Of a stretch of 64,000 nucleotides of DNA, positions 1 through 11,215 are shown in pieces. The notes under the pieces are model-generated. The model was not told where the DNA came from. It worked only from the letters and a program-made list of their open reading frames with translations, and did no database searches. The first letter of the stretch is position 1. Each line of letters opens with the position of its first letter. The position numbers and the translations under genes were made by a program. This stretch comes from Achromobacter pulmonis (GTDB lineage: Bacteria > Pseudomonadota > Gammaproteobacteria > Burkholderiales > Burkholderiaceae_B), in the NCBI RefSeq assembly GCF_902859765.1, contig NZ_CADIJV010000017.1, positions 1 to 64,000 on the forward strand, given 5' to 3'.

Positions 1-1436
1 GCCAGCAGCGAGGCCACGCCGGCGCCGGCCATGGCGGCGTGGAAGCCGTCGGCCAGCGCGGCGGCGAACAACGCCGCCACGCCGTCGGGTTGCGCCGGCA
101 GCACGTGCCGGGTCACCGCGACGCGCGCCACCGCCTGCGCATCCGCCTGGCCCAACCGCGTCAGCGCCGCGGCCAGGTGGTCGACGGCGCGGCTGCTCAT
201 CAGCGCGCCCAACAGCGCGATGCCGATGGTCATGCCGGTCTGGCGCAGCGCGTTCATGGTGGCCGAAGCCATGCCCGAGCGCTCGCGCGGCACGGTCGCC
301 ATCACCGCCATGCTGGTGGCCGGCACCGCCAGCCCCATGCCCAGGCCCAGCAGCACCATCAGTGATCCGGACAGGGCATAGGGCGTGTGCGCATCGAAGC
401 TCAGCATGCCCAGCATGGCTACGCCGACCATGCCGTAGCCGGCGATCATCAGCCGCGGCAGGCCGAAGCGCGGGTTCAGGCGGCCGAACACCGTCGACAC
501 GACGCCGGTGGCCACGAATTGCGGCGCCAGTTGCCAGCCGGCTTCCAGCGGCGACAGACCGCGCACGTGCTGCAGGTAGAGCGAGAAGAAGAACAGGCTG
601 CTGTAGGCGCCGAAGCCCATCACGAACGAAGCGAAGTTGGTGCTGGCGAAGCCCGGGTCGCGGAACAGGCCCAGCGGCAGGATAGGGCGCGCCACGGTGC
701 GCTCGACCCACAGGAAGGCGAGCAGCCCGATGGCGGCCACGGCCAGCGCGGCGAGGGCGGCCGGCGCGTGCCAGCCATGCTCGCCGGCGGTGATCAGGCC
801 ATAAGTCAGCGCGCCCAGCCAGATCACGCTCAGGGCCTGGCCGGCCGGATCGAACGCCGCATGTTCGGGATGCGCGCTTTCCTGGATGCCCCAGGCGCCC
901 AGCGCGAGCGCCAGCGCGCCCACCGGCAGGTTGATCAGGAAAATGCTCTGCCAGCTGAAGTGCGCCACCAGCAAGCCCCCCAGCATCGGCCCCACGATCA
1001 GCGAGATGGCATTGCACGAGGCCCACAGGCCGATGGCGCGGGCGCGCTCGGCCGGATCGGGAAAGGCCTGCGTCAGCAACGACATGGCGCCGGGGATCAG
1101 CAGCGCGCCAGCCACGCCCTGCACCGCGCGGCCGGCCAGCAGCAGCGGCAGGTTGTCGGCCAGCCCGCAGAAGGCCGACCCCAGCGTGAACAGCGCCACG
1201 CCCGCGAGCCACGAGCGCTTGCGGCCATAGCGGTCCCCCAGCGGCCCGGCCGAGAGCATGAAGGCCGACAGGAACAGCGCGTAGGCGTCCACCACCCATT
1301 GCAGGCCGGCCATGTCGATGCGCAGCGCGGCCTGCATGGTGGGCAGGGCGACGTTGACGATGCTGATATCCAGGATGGTGATGAAGCTGCCCAGGTTGAC
1401 GGCGAACACCAGGGCGCGGCGGCGGGAGGCATGCAT
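1..1436 (-). CDS. MFS drug exporter, DHA2 (EmrB/QacA) family, C-terminus outside window
   Basis: A member of the 14-helix drug:proton antiporter branch of the major facilitator superfamily, expected in the inner membrane exporting toxic small molecules. From ATG at 1436 the frame stays open for 478 codons to the window edge, so the C-terminus is missing. The first helix carries the DHA2 signature ILDISIVNVALP (residues 21-32). A motif A GDRYGRKR follows at 67-74, and a motif C-like segment QGVAGALLIPGAMS around residue 105. Many further hydrophobic segments follow. It is divergent from a TetR gene (1573-2253) and its promoter overlaps a palindrome, so repression by that TetR and induction by a substrate is the natural reading. 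The substrate cannot be told from sequence. Confidence 0.9.
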   Translation of the reverse strand, partial: MHASRRRALVFAVNLGSFITILDISIVNVALPTMQAALRIDMAGLQWVVDAYALFLSAFMLSAGPLGDRYGRKRSWLAGVALFTLGSAFCGLADNLPLLLAGRAVQGVAGALLIPGAMSLLTQAFPDPAERARAIGLWASCNAISLIVGPMLGGLLVAHFSWQSIFLINLPVGALALALGAWGIQESAHPEHAAFDPAGQALSVIWLGALTYGLITAGEHGWHAPAALAALAVAAIGLLAFLWVERTVARPILPLGLFRDPGFASTNFASFVMGFGAYSSLFFFSLYLQHVRGLSPLEAGWQLAPQFVATGVVSTVFGRLNPRFGLPRLMIAGYGMVGVAMLGMLSFDAHTPYALSGSLMVLLGLGMGLAVPATSMAVMATVPRERSGMASATMNALRQTGMTIGIALLGALMSSRAVDHLAAALTRLGQADAQAVARVAVTRHVLPAQPDGVAALFAAALADGFHAAMAGAGVASLL

Positions 1437-1468
1437 GCGAAAGGGCCGGGAAGCAAATGTGAAACCGT

Positions 1469-1497
1469 ATTCTAGTAATCGACTGACCGTCGGTCAA
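1469..1497 (-). promoter_or_regulatory. Promoter of the DHA2 exporter gene
   Basis: On the minus strand a -35 box TTGACC (1497-1492) and a -10 box TAGAAT (1474-1469) are separated by exactly 17 bases, a near-consensus sigma-70 promoter. It lies 33 bases before the exporter start codon at 1436. The -35 box is part of the palindrome at 1484-1496, so a bound repressor would block RNA polymerase. Confidence 0.65.
1484..1496. promoter_or_regulatory. Candidate TetR operator TGACCGTCGGTCA
   Basis: A 13-base inverted repeat, TGACCG-T-CGGTCA, with perfect 6-base arms. It sits between the divergent exporter and TetR genes and covers the exporter -35 box. TetR-family repressors commonly bind short palindromes of this kind in the intergenic region next to their own gene. 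The assignment to the adjacent TetR is inferred from position. Confidence 0.6.
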
Positions 1498-1572
1498 TAT
1501 ATAAAAAGACGCATTCCCAATGGCTTCCGGACGCTGCGCCGGGCGCCTCCTCTACACTGGGAATCATTGAGA

Positions 1573-2253
1573 ATGATGGAACCCCCGCTCGCGATGGCCC
1601 CCGTTTCCGCCAAGTCCGCCGCCCGATCCTCAGCCCGGCCCGACCCGCAGGCCTGCGCCGCCCCGCCACCGCGTACCAAGCCGGCGCCGGTGCGCCTGGA
1701 CGAACTCATGGCCGCCGCCGAAGACCTGTTCGTGCGCCAGGGCGTCGAAGCCACCACCATCGACCAGATCGTGGCGCAGGCCGGCGTGGCCAAGGGCACC
1801 TTCTATCACTACTTCTCGTCCAAGGCGGAGGTGCTGGCGGCGCTGCGCGCCAAGTTCTCGCAGGGCTTCCTGGACCGCATCGACGCGGCCATGGCGGCCT
1901 GCGCGCCGGACGACGGCGTGGCGCGGCTGCGGGCCTGGACGCATGCCGGCGTGCAGGCTTATTTCGACGGTTATGCGCTGCACGATGTGGTGTTCCACGA
2001 CGTCAACCACCCCCATCGCGGCGCCGCCGAGCGCGCGGCGGTGCTGGCACAGGCCGAGGCGATGTTGCGCGCCGGCCAGCAGGCCGGCTGCTGGCAACTG
2101 GCGCAGCCGGCGTTGACCGCGATCCTGCTGTACCACGGCATGCACGGCGCGGTCGATGACGCCATCGCGCGCGGCGCGGCCGACGCCGACGCGCTGGCCG
2201 CCAGCCTGATCCCGCCGTTCCTGCGCTTGGTGGGCGCGCCCGGCGCGGCCTGA
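1573..2253 (+). CDS. TetR/AcrR family transcriptional regulator
   Basis: A one-component repressor of about 226 residues. After a proline/alanine-rich tail of about 40 residues, the TetR helix-turn-helix is clear: EDLFVRQGVEATTIDQI, then VAQAGVAKGTFYHYF with the recognition helix ending in the typical YHYF. The ligand-binding half is variable and gives no clue to the inducer. ATG at 1573 is chosen because GGGAA lies about 10 bases before it. ATG at 1594 in the same frame is also possible. The reading frame is open further upstream across the promoter, so codons before 1573 are unlikely to be used. Divergence from the DHA2 exporter and the shared palindrome suggest it represses that exporter and probably itself. 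Confidence 0.88.
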   Translation: MMEPPLAMAPVSAKSAARSSARPDPQACAAPPPRTKPAPVRLDELMAAAEDLFVRQGVEATTIDQIVAQAGVAKGTFYHYFSSKAEVLAALRAKFSQGFLDRIDAAMAACAPDDGVARLRAWTHAGVQAYFDGYALHDVVFHDVNHPHRGAAERAAVLAQAEAMLRAGQQAGCWQLAQPALTAILLYHGMHGAVDDAIARGAADADALAASLIPPFLRLVGAPGAA

Positions 2254-2295
2254 TTCCCAGTTTCTCGATGAGCGGACCCGGCGCGCCCGGCCGGC

Positions 2296-4284
<1,989 letters not shown>

Positions 4285-4288
<4 letters not shown>

Positions 4289-5649
4289 CGGCCGTTGCCG
4301 CGGTGCCCGCCCGTTTCGTCTCCGGGCCGTTGCGAAGCCATGTGCTTGAAATGGTGTTGACGGGCTGGGCCAGCATGCTGGCCGTGTTCGCCATCGAATT
4401 CCTGACGCTGCTTTACCTGGGCACGCTGCGCGACGAGGCCGTGCTGGCGGCGGTGGGATTCGGTTCAATGGCGCTCTTCACGGTCACGTCGATCTGCATC
4501 GGCGTGACCGTCGGCGGCGCGGCGCAGGTGTCACGTGCGCTGGGGCAGGGGGATGCGCCGCGCGCACGGCGGCTGGCGGCGGCCTCGCTGCTCCTGATGA
4601 TGGCGGCCGCGTTGTTGTCCGCCGCGGGGTTCCTGCTGGCGATCGGGCCGTTCACCCGGATGATTGGGTTGGCGCCGGACGTGCGGGCGCTGGTGCTGTC
4701 CTATGTCGCCATTACCGCGCCGTTCTCGGTGGTGATGGGCGTGGGCATGATGCTGTCGAACCTGCTGCGCGCCGCCGGTCAGGGCCGCCAGTCGATGTGG
4801 GTGCTGTTGGCCGGCACCGCCACGGTGGCGATTCTGGATCCGCTGGTCATCTTCGTGTTCGACGGGGGCATGCAGGGTGTGGCGTGGGCCGGCGGGGCGG
4901 GGCGGTTGGCAACGGTCATGCTCGGGGCCTGGCTGGTATTCGGGCGCTACCGGTTGGTGGCGCGGCCGGTGCGATCGGAGCTGTGCGCGGATCTGGCCGC
5001 GGTCGGCGCCATTGCCCTGCCGGCCGCGTTGAGCGCCCTGGCAACGCCTGCGGCGGTGGTTTTCACTGCCTCCGTTTATGCCGGGTTCGGCCCCAGCATC
5101 ATGGCGGGCGCGACCGTGGTGGACCGGGTGCTTCAGCTGTCGTATTCCTTGTTCTTCGTGTTGCCAGGCGCCATCGGCCCGATCCTGGGTCAGAACCTCG
5201 GCGCGGGCCAGTGGGAGCGGGTCCGGCGGACCGTGCGCATCACCGCCGGCCTGGCCCTGGCGTATGGGGTCGGCGTGGCGGTGTTGCTGGCCTTGCTGGC
5301 GCCCTGGATTGCCGATCTTTTCCGGGTTACCGGCCCCGGGCGCGAGCTGGTCTTGGCCTTCTGCCGTTACGCCAGCTTCATGTGGGCGCTGAACAGCCTT
5401 TTCTTCGTCTCGGTGGCGGTATTCAACAACCTGGGCCATGCCACCTATGCGACCGCGGTCGGCTGGTTGCGCGCGACCGTGGGCACGCTGCCGTTCGTCT
5501 GGCTGGGCGCCCGGTATGGCGGAGCCGAAGGCGTGTTGCTGGGGCAGACCCTGGGCTTTGCCTTGTCGAGCCTGATGGCGCTCGCGCTTTGCCTGCGCGT
5601 GTTGCGGCGCCCGCCGCCACGGCTTGCGGCGGCAGGCGCCGCAGCGTGA
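4285..5649 (+). CDS. MATE family multidrug/toxin exporter
   Basis: A 454-residue inner-membrane protein with about 12 hydrophobic segments arranged as two similar halves, the layout of MATE (NorM-type) Na+/H+-coupled exporters. Typical features include VGGAAQVSRALGQGD near residue 80, SNLLRAAGQGRQSM near residue 155 and, in the second half, LPGAIGPILGQNLGAGQ. The gene starts inside the stop codon of the preceding lipoprotein gene (ATGA), indicating translational coupling. The pairing suggests a shared envelope or detoxification role. The substrate is unknown. No terminator-like hairpin is evident before the next gene at 5756. Confidence 0.88.
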
Positions 5650-5755
5650 GGCTTGGCCGCGGCCGGACAGCCGGCTGCGGGCAGCGCGCCGTCGGTTCGA
5701 TTTCGGCGCCCGCTCGCGGTACGATCCGGGCTGACCTCGATTTTTCAGGATTACC

Positions 5756-7240
5756 ATGCGACAGAACGCGCTTCGCACCCGAATCGATCCCCTGGCGCGC
5801 GCGGTCCTGGCCGCTGCGCTGAGCCTCGCCGCCTTGGGCGCCGCCCAGGCCCAGTCGCCGGCTTCCGCCACCGGCACGCGCAATTCCGGGGCCCAGCCTG
5901 CCTCGTCCGGGCCGGTGTTGACGCCCAAGCGCAGCTTCGACGAACTTGCCACGCCCGCCGCCGCCCCTGCGCCTGCCGCTGCCCCAGCGGCGGCGCCGGC
6001 CGCTGCGCCCGTGGCGGCGCCGGCCCAGGCTCCCGCGGCGACCGCGGCCCCCGCTGCGCCCACGGTCATCGTCCCGACCGAACTCGACACCAAGGCGTGT
6101 ATCGCCAAGCTGCGCAAGGGCGCCACCGCCAATGGCCTGACCGTGGCCGACTGGGACAAGTACACCGCCAAGGCCAAGCTGCTGCCCACCACCGTCGCGT
6201 CCGCCCAGGGCCAGCCCGAGGGCCGCGAAACCTGGTGGGACTACATCGCCAAGACCGTCGACGACGAGCGCGTCGCCGACGGCCGCGCGGTGATGGCCAA
6301 GTACGGCCCGCAACTCGATGCCATCGGCCAGCAGTACCAGGTGGACCCGGCCACACTGGTTGCCATCTTCGGCATCGAGACCAACTATGGCCGTCAGGTC
6401 GGCAAGACCGACGTGCTTAATGCCTGGCTGACCCGCGCCTGCACCGAGAACAAGACGCTGTGGGAAAAGAACGCCTACGCCTCGGTGCGCCTGCTGCGCG
6501 ACGGCGTGGTGCCGGCCGACAATTTCGTCGGTTCCTGGAGCGGCGCCTTTGGCATGACGCAGTTCATTCCCACCTCGTTCTACGAGTTGGCGGCGGACGG
6601 CGACGGCGATGGCAAGATCGACCTGTACAACTCGCTGCCGGACGCGCTGGCCTCGACCGCCAACCACCTGCGCAAGCGCCGCGCCAAATGGACTCACGGC
6701 CTGCCGGCGGTGGTGGAAGTGCGCGTGCCGGCCGACGTGGCCGCCGCCATCCCGCCCGCGCCCGACGCCGAGTATGTCGGCTCGCAGGACCGCCGCAGCA
6801 TCGCGCAATGGGCCCAGGCCGGCCTCAAGCAGGCGGATGGTTCGGCGCTCAAGCTGGCCTCCGGCAATGACCAGCAGGCCTACCTGTTCGCGCCCACTGG
6901 CGCCAAGGGGCCGGTGTTCCTGGCCACCGTCAATTTCGACGCGATCCTGCACTACAACCAGTCGCGCCGCTACGGGCTGGCGGTGTCGCTGTTGCTGAAC
7001 CGCCTGCAGGGCGGCCCGGCGCTGGCCACGCCCTGGCCGACGGACGACCCCGGCCTGTCGCGCGCGCAGATCAAGCAAGTGCAGGAGATGCTCAACGCCC
7101 GCGGCTACGACGTCGGCACCGCCGACGGCATTCCCGGCGCCAAGACCCGCGACGCGGTGCGCGCCGAACAGGAAAAGCGCAACCTGCCGCAGGATGGCCG
7201 CGTCGGCAAGCGCATCTACGACGCGCTCAAGGCCAAATGA
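5756..7240 (+). CDS. Lytic murein transglycosylase (MltB-like) with peptidoglycan-binding domain
   Basis: A 494-residue exported cell-wall enzyme that cuts glycan strands of peptidoglycan to 1,6-anhydro products. In order: signal peptide (1 to about 32, ending AAQAQ), an Ala/Pro-rich flexible linker (about 66-103), an MltB/SLT_2 catalytic domain with the catalytic Glu208 in AIFGIETNYGR and the GAFGMTQFIP segment, and a C-terminal PG_binding_1 repeat (about 433-490). It lacks a lipobox, so it is probably periplasmic and soluble, unlike E. coli MltB. ATG 5756 follows an AGGA site. Its stop overlaps the next gene's start by four bases. Confidence 0.92.
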   Translation: MRQNALRTRIDPLARAVLAAALSLAALGAAQAQSPASATGTRNSGAQPASSGPVLTPKRSFDELATPAAAPAPAAAPAAAPAAAPVAAPAQAPAATAAPAAPTVIVPTELDTKACIAKLRKGATANGLTVADWDKYTAKAKLLPTTVASAQGQPEGRETWWDYIAKTVDDERVADGRAVMAKYGPQLDAIGQQYQVDPATLVAIFGIETNYGRQVGKTDVLNAWLTRACTENKTLWEKNAYASVRLLRDGVVPADNFVGSWSGAFGMTQFIPTSFYELAADGDGDGKIDLYNSLPDALASTANHLRKRRAKWTHGLPAVVEVRVPADVAAAIPPAPDAEYVGSQDRRSIAQWAQAGLKQADGSALKLASGNDQQAYLFAPTGAKGPVFLATVNFDAILHYNQSRRYGLAVSLLLNRLQGGPALATPWPTDDPGLSRAQIKQVQEMLNARGYDVGTADGIPGAKTRDAVRAEQEKRNLPQDGRVGKRIYDALKAK

Positions 7241-7866
7241 GCGCGGACGCGCTTGCGCCCGGGACGGGCGCGGTGGTGGTGCCGGGCACCCAGGGCTACG
7301 GCGAAAACGCCGCGGCCCTGGCCGAGCAGTACGAAAGCATCGCCTTTGCCGACGTGCATCGCGACGTGGCGCACCTGATCCCGGCCACGCCCGCGCGCAT
7401 CGCCGACATCGGCGCCGGCTCGGGCCGCGATGCCGCCGCGCTGGCGCGCATGGGCCACCAGGTGGTGGCGGCCGAGCCCACGCCCGAATTGCGGCGCGAG
7501 GGCCAGCGCCGCCACGCGCTGCCCAACCTGGAATGGGTCGATGACGCCTTGCCTGAACTTGCGGGCCTGCAAGGGCGCGAGTTCGATGTGATCATGCTGA
7601 CCGCCGTCTGGATGCACCTGGACGCGGACGAGCGCGCCCGCGGCATGGCGGCGCTGGCGGCCCTGCTGGCGCCCGGCGGACAACTCCTGATGTCGCTGCG
7701 CCACGGCCCCGTGCCGCCTGGCCGCCGCATGTTCGACGTCTCGGCCGAAGAAACCATCGCGCTGGCGGCAAGGCATGGCCTGTCGGGGCATCACCTCGTC
7801 ACGCGCGAGGACATGCTGGATCGCGCCGACGTGCACTGGAGCTTTCTGGGCTTGCGGCGCGGCTAG
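7237..7866 (+). CDS. Class I SAM-dependent methyltransferase
   Basis: A 209-residue cytoplasmic methyltransferase. Motif I is IADIGAGSGRDAAAL (about residues 50-64), followed by the acidic end of strand 2 (VVAAEPTPEL). Motif III/IV is FDVIMLTAVWMHLD, and the post-motif region ALLAPGGQLLMSLRHGP is typical of the Methyltransf_11/25 fold. The substrate cannot be inferred. The start codon overlaps the stop of the lytic transglycosylase gene (ATGA), so the two are translationally coupled. Whether the enzyme modifies an envelope component is unknown. Confidence 0.85.
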   Translation: MSADALAPGTGAVVVPGTQGYGENAAALAEQYESIAFADVHRDVAHLIPATPARIADIGAGSGRDAAALARMGHQVVAAEPTPELRREGQRRHALPNLEWVDDALPELAGLQGREFDVIMLTAVWMHLDADERARGMAALAALLAPGGQLLMSLRHGPVPPGRRMFDVSAEETIALAARHGLSGHHLVTREDMLDRADVHWSFLGLRRG

Positions 7867-7957
7867 CAGGGTGTGTCCACGGTGCGAAAGTGCGATGGCA
7901 TGCAGGGGCGGGCATGGATATGATGCAAGGCACCGTGTGTGTCCATGCTTCGAGATC

Positions 7958-8533
7958 ATGCCGTCCGCCCCGCTGCCCGAATCCTTCGTCACCCGGCGCC
8001 TGCGCGCCGAGCGCATGTCGTCGACCCATCTGCCCTTCATCACCGCGATGCACGCCGACGCTGCCCTGATGGCCACCATGGGCGGCACGCGCGACGCCAC
8101 CGCGAGCCGGCGCTACGTCGAGCACAACATGCTGCATTGGGCCGAACATGGCTACGGCATGTATGTGCTGAGCGAGCGCGATAGCGGCGCGCTGGCCGGC
8201 CGCGCCGGCCTCAAGCTGGCGCTGTCGGGCAAGATCGAGCGGGTCGAGATCGCCTACGCGTTCATGCCCACCTGTTGGGGCCGGGGCTACGCCTCGGAAA
8301 TCACCCGCGCCCTGCTGGCGCTGGGATTCGAACGCCTGCCGGTGGACGCGCTGAGCGCCGTGGCCATACAGGCCAACGCCGCGTCCCTGCGCGTCATGGA
8401 AAAATGCGGGATGCGCTGGATCGAGACCACTGGCGAAGGGGAGGCGCGCAAGCTGCGCTACGAGATCCGGCGCCAGCAATGGCGGGCGCTGGCGGACGAA
8501 GCGGCGCCGATCGGCGCTAACATGCGGCCATGA
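7958..8533 (+). CDS. GNAT family N-acetyltransferase (RimJ/RimL-like)
   Basis: A 191-residue acetyltransferase of the Acetyltransf_3 (RimJ/RimL/SpeG-like) group, using acetyl-CoA. The acetyl-CoA loop region is recognisable in AYAFMPTCWGRGYASEITRA (near residue 105), followed by the NAASLRVMEKCGMRW segment typical of the C-terminal strand and helix. ATG 7958 is used. The frame is open upstream into the previous gene, but similarity begins at about this point. Its stop overlaps the following small gene (ATGA). The substrate is unknown. Confidence 0.82.
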   Translation: MPSAPLPESFVTRRLRAERMSSTHLPFITAMHADAALMATMGGTRDATASRRYVEHNMLHWAEHGYGMYVLSERDSGALAGRAGLKLALSGKIERVEIAYAFMPTCWGRGYASEITRALLALGFERLPVDALSAVAIQANAASLRVMEKCGMRWIETTGEGEARKLRYEIRRQQWRALADEAAPIGANMRP

Positions 8534-8736
8534 GTCCCGCGAATACCCCCGATACCCCGAACACCGCTCCGCCCGTCGACGACGATCCGCCGCCCGTGCC
8601 GCCCGAGGCCCCCGCGCCCGAGGAATGCTGCAACAGCGGCTGTATCCCCTGCGTCTACGATACCTACAACGAAGCCATGGACGAATACCGCGCCGCGCTC
8701 AAGGCGTGGCGGGTGCGGCACGGCGAGGCGGGGTAG
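8530..8736 (+). CDS. Small oxidoreductase-like domain (OXLD1-type) protein
   Basis: A 68-residue protein whose proline-rich N-terminus leads into a cysteine motif, CCNSGCIPCVYDTYNEA. This is the hallmark of the 'oxidoreductase-like, N-terminal' domain known from eukaryotic OXLD1 proteins and many proteobacterial small proteins. Four cysteines in CCxxxCxxC spacing could bind a metal or form disulfides. There is no signal peptide. The start overlaps the acetyltransferase stop by four bases. The biochemical role of the family is not settled to my knowledge. Confidence 0.8.
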   Translation: MSPANTPDTPNTAPPVDDDPPPVPPEAPAPEECCNSGCIPCVYDTYNEAMDEYRAALKAWRVRHGEAG

Positions 8737-8788
8737 GGGGCAAGGGCTGCCTGAGTGCGCAGTCGCATGTCATGCGATGGGCCGCAAG

Positions 8789-11215
8789 TCAGAAATCCAC
8801 GCTGACCGCCAGCTTGACCGTGCGTGGCGCGCCGACGGAGGAGAAGCCGTTCCACGCGCCTGACCAATAGCGCTGATTGAAGGCATTCTCCACGCTCGCA
8901 CGGAAAGCGACAGGGTGCGCCGCCAGCCGGGTGACGTAACGGGCGCCCAGATCGACCCGAGTCCAGGCCGGCAATTTCTGCGTATTGGCGTTGTCGGCAT
9001 ATTGCCGGCCTGTGTGGATGGCTGCGGCCCGCAGCGTCAGGCCGGGTAACCACGGGGGATCCCATTCGGCGCCCAGGTTGACCAACCAGGTGGGAACGCC
9101 CATGGCCGTCCTTCCGTCCAGCAGCCCGGCGCGGGTCCGTGTGTTGATCGCCTTGAGATAAGTCGCTCCGCCCAGCAAGCGCAATCCCGGTGTCACCGCG
9201 CCGGCGATGTTCCATTCAAGGCCACGATTGCGCTGTTCTCCGTCGGGCGCATATCTGTTGCTGCCGTTGTCCTTGATGAGACTCGGACGAGTGATCTGGA
9301 ATACGGCAAGGGTATTCAGTAGATTGCCTGCATCCCACTTTGCCCCCAGTTCCATCTGCTTGCTTTTGTACGGCGGGAAGACCTCGCCAAAGTTGGCGGC
9401 AGTGGTATCCGTGACTCTGTCGCCCTGCGAGAGTCCTTCGATATAGTTGGCGTAAATGGAGACGGGTGTGGTCCATGGCTTGACGACGAAGCCAACGGCG
9501 GGCGTCAGCGCTTGTTCATCATATCGGGTAGTCACGGCGCCCGATGGCGCATAGTTCTTCGTTCGGACGCGCTGCTGCCGCGCGCCCAGCGTCAGCAGGT
9601 ACTTGTCCTGCGAGAACGAAAGCGTGTCGCTGAGGGCAATACTGCTGAAGGTGGAGTCGGACGATTTTGGCACCATGGCCGGGCCGACCGTCAGCGTAGG
9701 TTGGCTTGGCCTGTAGATGTTCGACGCCCACATCGTCACCGGGCCTTGGACGGCGCCGCCGGCTTGTTGGATGGCATTGCCGCTGAAGGTGATCTCGTGT
9801 CCGACGGGGCCCGTGCTCAGACGTCCGCGAATGCCGGTATTGGCGGAGTTGACGTTGGAGAAGCTTCTCGTATTCTTGGCCATGCCCATGTAGTCGCCTG
9901 AGGCTTGCGCATTCATGCCCAGCGCGTTGTTCATATAGCCGGAACTGCTTTGATGCTTGGTGCCGATGGCCGCGAATCCGGTCCAATGCTCATTGAAATC
10001 GAATTCGAGCGAGCCGATGAGCGCCTTGCTGCGCTCGGAGGAATACGCCCCCGGCATGGTGTTGGTCGTGGGATCGGGAGCCGCAGGAACGTGTTCGTTG
10101 GCGAAAGTGGTGAAGAGCGGCATGGCGCCGCGCTTCTTGCCATCGATGCTGTAGGCATCCAGCGCGATGCGCAGCCGCTCTGCGCGAAAGTCGAGTGCCA
10201 CCGCGGCCATTTCCCGCTTCTCTCTCTGGCCGTCCAATGCGGTGTTGCCATTGGATGTGGCGGTATTGACCCGGATGCCGAATCCATTCTCCTGTCCGAA
10301 TCGTCGCCCCATGTCCAAGTGGGCGCCCAGCTCCGAATCCGAGGCATACCTGGTAGTCAGGCGGGTCAACGGCTTGTCGCCAGCGCGTTTGGGCACCAAG
10401 TTGATGACCCCGCCCACGGAACCGGCCGGAGTCATGCCATACAACAGAGCGCCCGGGCCTTTCAGCACTTCCACCCGTTCAAGGAACTCCGTGGCGACGC
10501 GAAAGCCCGGCGTCAGACCGAAAAGGCCATTCCAGGCGAAATCCGTGCTTGGCATGTGGAAGCCCCGCACATTGAAGAATTCTGTCGGACCCGATTCGGG
10601 GAACGTCTCTCTTACCGATGAGTCCGCGCGCAACACCTCCGCCACCGTATCGGCCTGCCAATCCTCGATCATGCGCGAGGTATAGCTGCTCGTGCTGAAC
10701 GGCGTTTCCATGACATCCTTGTTGCCCAGCAAGCCCAGGCGGCCACCCCGGGCCACGTGGCCGCCGGCATAGGGCTCGGGCAGTGCCGATGGCGCGGACG
10801 GCGCGGCCGTTACGCGCACGGCCGGCAAGGTCACGGCACTGCTATCTGGCGTGGACTGATGCAAGACATAGCTACCATCAGCCAGGCGTATTGCCTGCAA
10901 TCCTTGGCCCTGAAGCAGCCGGGCGAAGCCCTGTTCGACCGTCGCCGAGCCGGACAGTCCAGGCCCGTACCTGCCTTGTGTCAGGGTGCCTGGCGCGGAT
11001 AACAATATCCCTGCCTCTTCTGCGTAGCGGTTCAAGGTCGTGTTGAGCGGGCCGGCGGGAATGTCATAACGGCGTGCCGGTGCGGCGGCGGTCTGCGCCT
11101 GTGCGGCGGGCGTCGCGCCCATGGCGGCGAGCAGCGAGCCCGCCATGGCCAGGTTCAGTGCCAACGCCAACGGACGCAGCGCGGGGCCGCGCGGGCGGAT
11201 AATGGGAAGCGGCAT
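8789..11215 (-). CDS. TonB-dependent ferric-siderophore receptor with N-terminal signalling (STN) domain
   Basis: An 808-residue outer-membrane transducer for a ferric siderophore. After a signal peptide (ending AAQAQ, about residue 42) comes an STN domain (about 45-115: YDIPAGPLNTTLNRYAEEAG), which talks to a FecR-type anti-sigma factor. A TonB-box-like LPAVRVTAAP precedes the plug (FNVRGFHMPS, LYGMTPAGSVGGVINLVPKR). A 22-strand barrel follows, ending in aromatic F. ATG 11215 is preferred over a TTG at 11218. It lies downstream of the fecR/fecI pair on the same strand, the FecA arrangement. The coding sequence is visibly richer in A/T than its neighbours, hinting at a different origin. The siderophore is unknown. 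Confidence 0.92.
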   Translation of the reverse strand: MPLPIIRPRGPALRPLALALNLAMAGSLLAAMGATPAAQAQTAAAPARRYDIPAGPLNTTLNRYAEEAGILLSAPGTLTQGRYGPGLSGSATVEQGFARLLQGQGLQAIRLADGSYVLHQSTPDSSAVTLPAVRVTAAPSAPSALPEPYAGGHVARGGRLGLLGNKDVMETPFSTSSYTSRMIEDWQADTVAEVLRADSSVRETFPESGPTEFFNVRGFHMPSTDFAWNGLFGLTPGFRVATEFLERVEVLKGPGALLYGMTPAGSVGGVINLVPKRAGDKPLTRLTTRYASDSELGAHLDMGRRFGQENGFGIRVNTATSNGNTALDGQREKREMAAVALDFRAERLRIALDAYSIDGKKRGAMPLFTTFANEHVPAAPDPTTNTMPGAYSSERSKALIGSLEFDFNEHWTGFAAIGTKHQSSSGYMNNALGMNAQASGDYMGMAKNTRSFSNVNSANTGIRGRLSTGPVGHEITFSGNAIQQAGGAVQGPVTMWASNIYRPSQPTLTVGPAMVPKSSDSTFSSIALSDTLSFSQDKYLLTLGARQQRVRTKNYAPSGAVTTRYDEQALTPAVGFVVKPWTTPVSIYANYIEGLSQGDRVTDTTAANFGEVFPPYKSKQMELGAKWDAGNLLNTLAVFQITRPSLIKDNGSNRYAPDGEQRNRGLEWNIAGAVTPGLRLLGGATYLKAINTRTRAGLLDGRTAMGVPTWLVNLGAEWDPPWLPGLTLRAAAIHTGRQYADNANTQKLPAWTRVDLGARYVTRLAAHPVAFRASVENAFNQRYWSGAWNGFSSVGAPRTVKLAVSVDF

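Noticed and set aside
4531-6192. A 553-codon open frame on the minus strand
   Set aside because: It runs antisense to the MATE and transglycosylase genes and has a repetitive, arginine- and alanine-rich composition. It is a GC-driven shadow.
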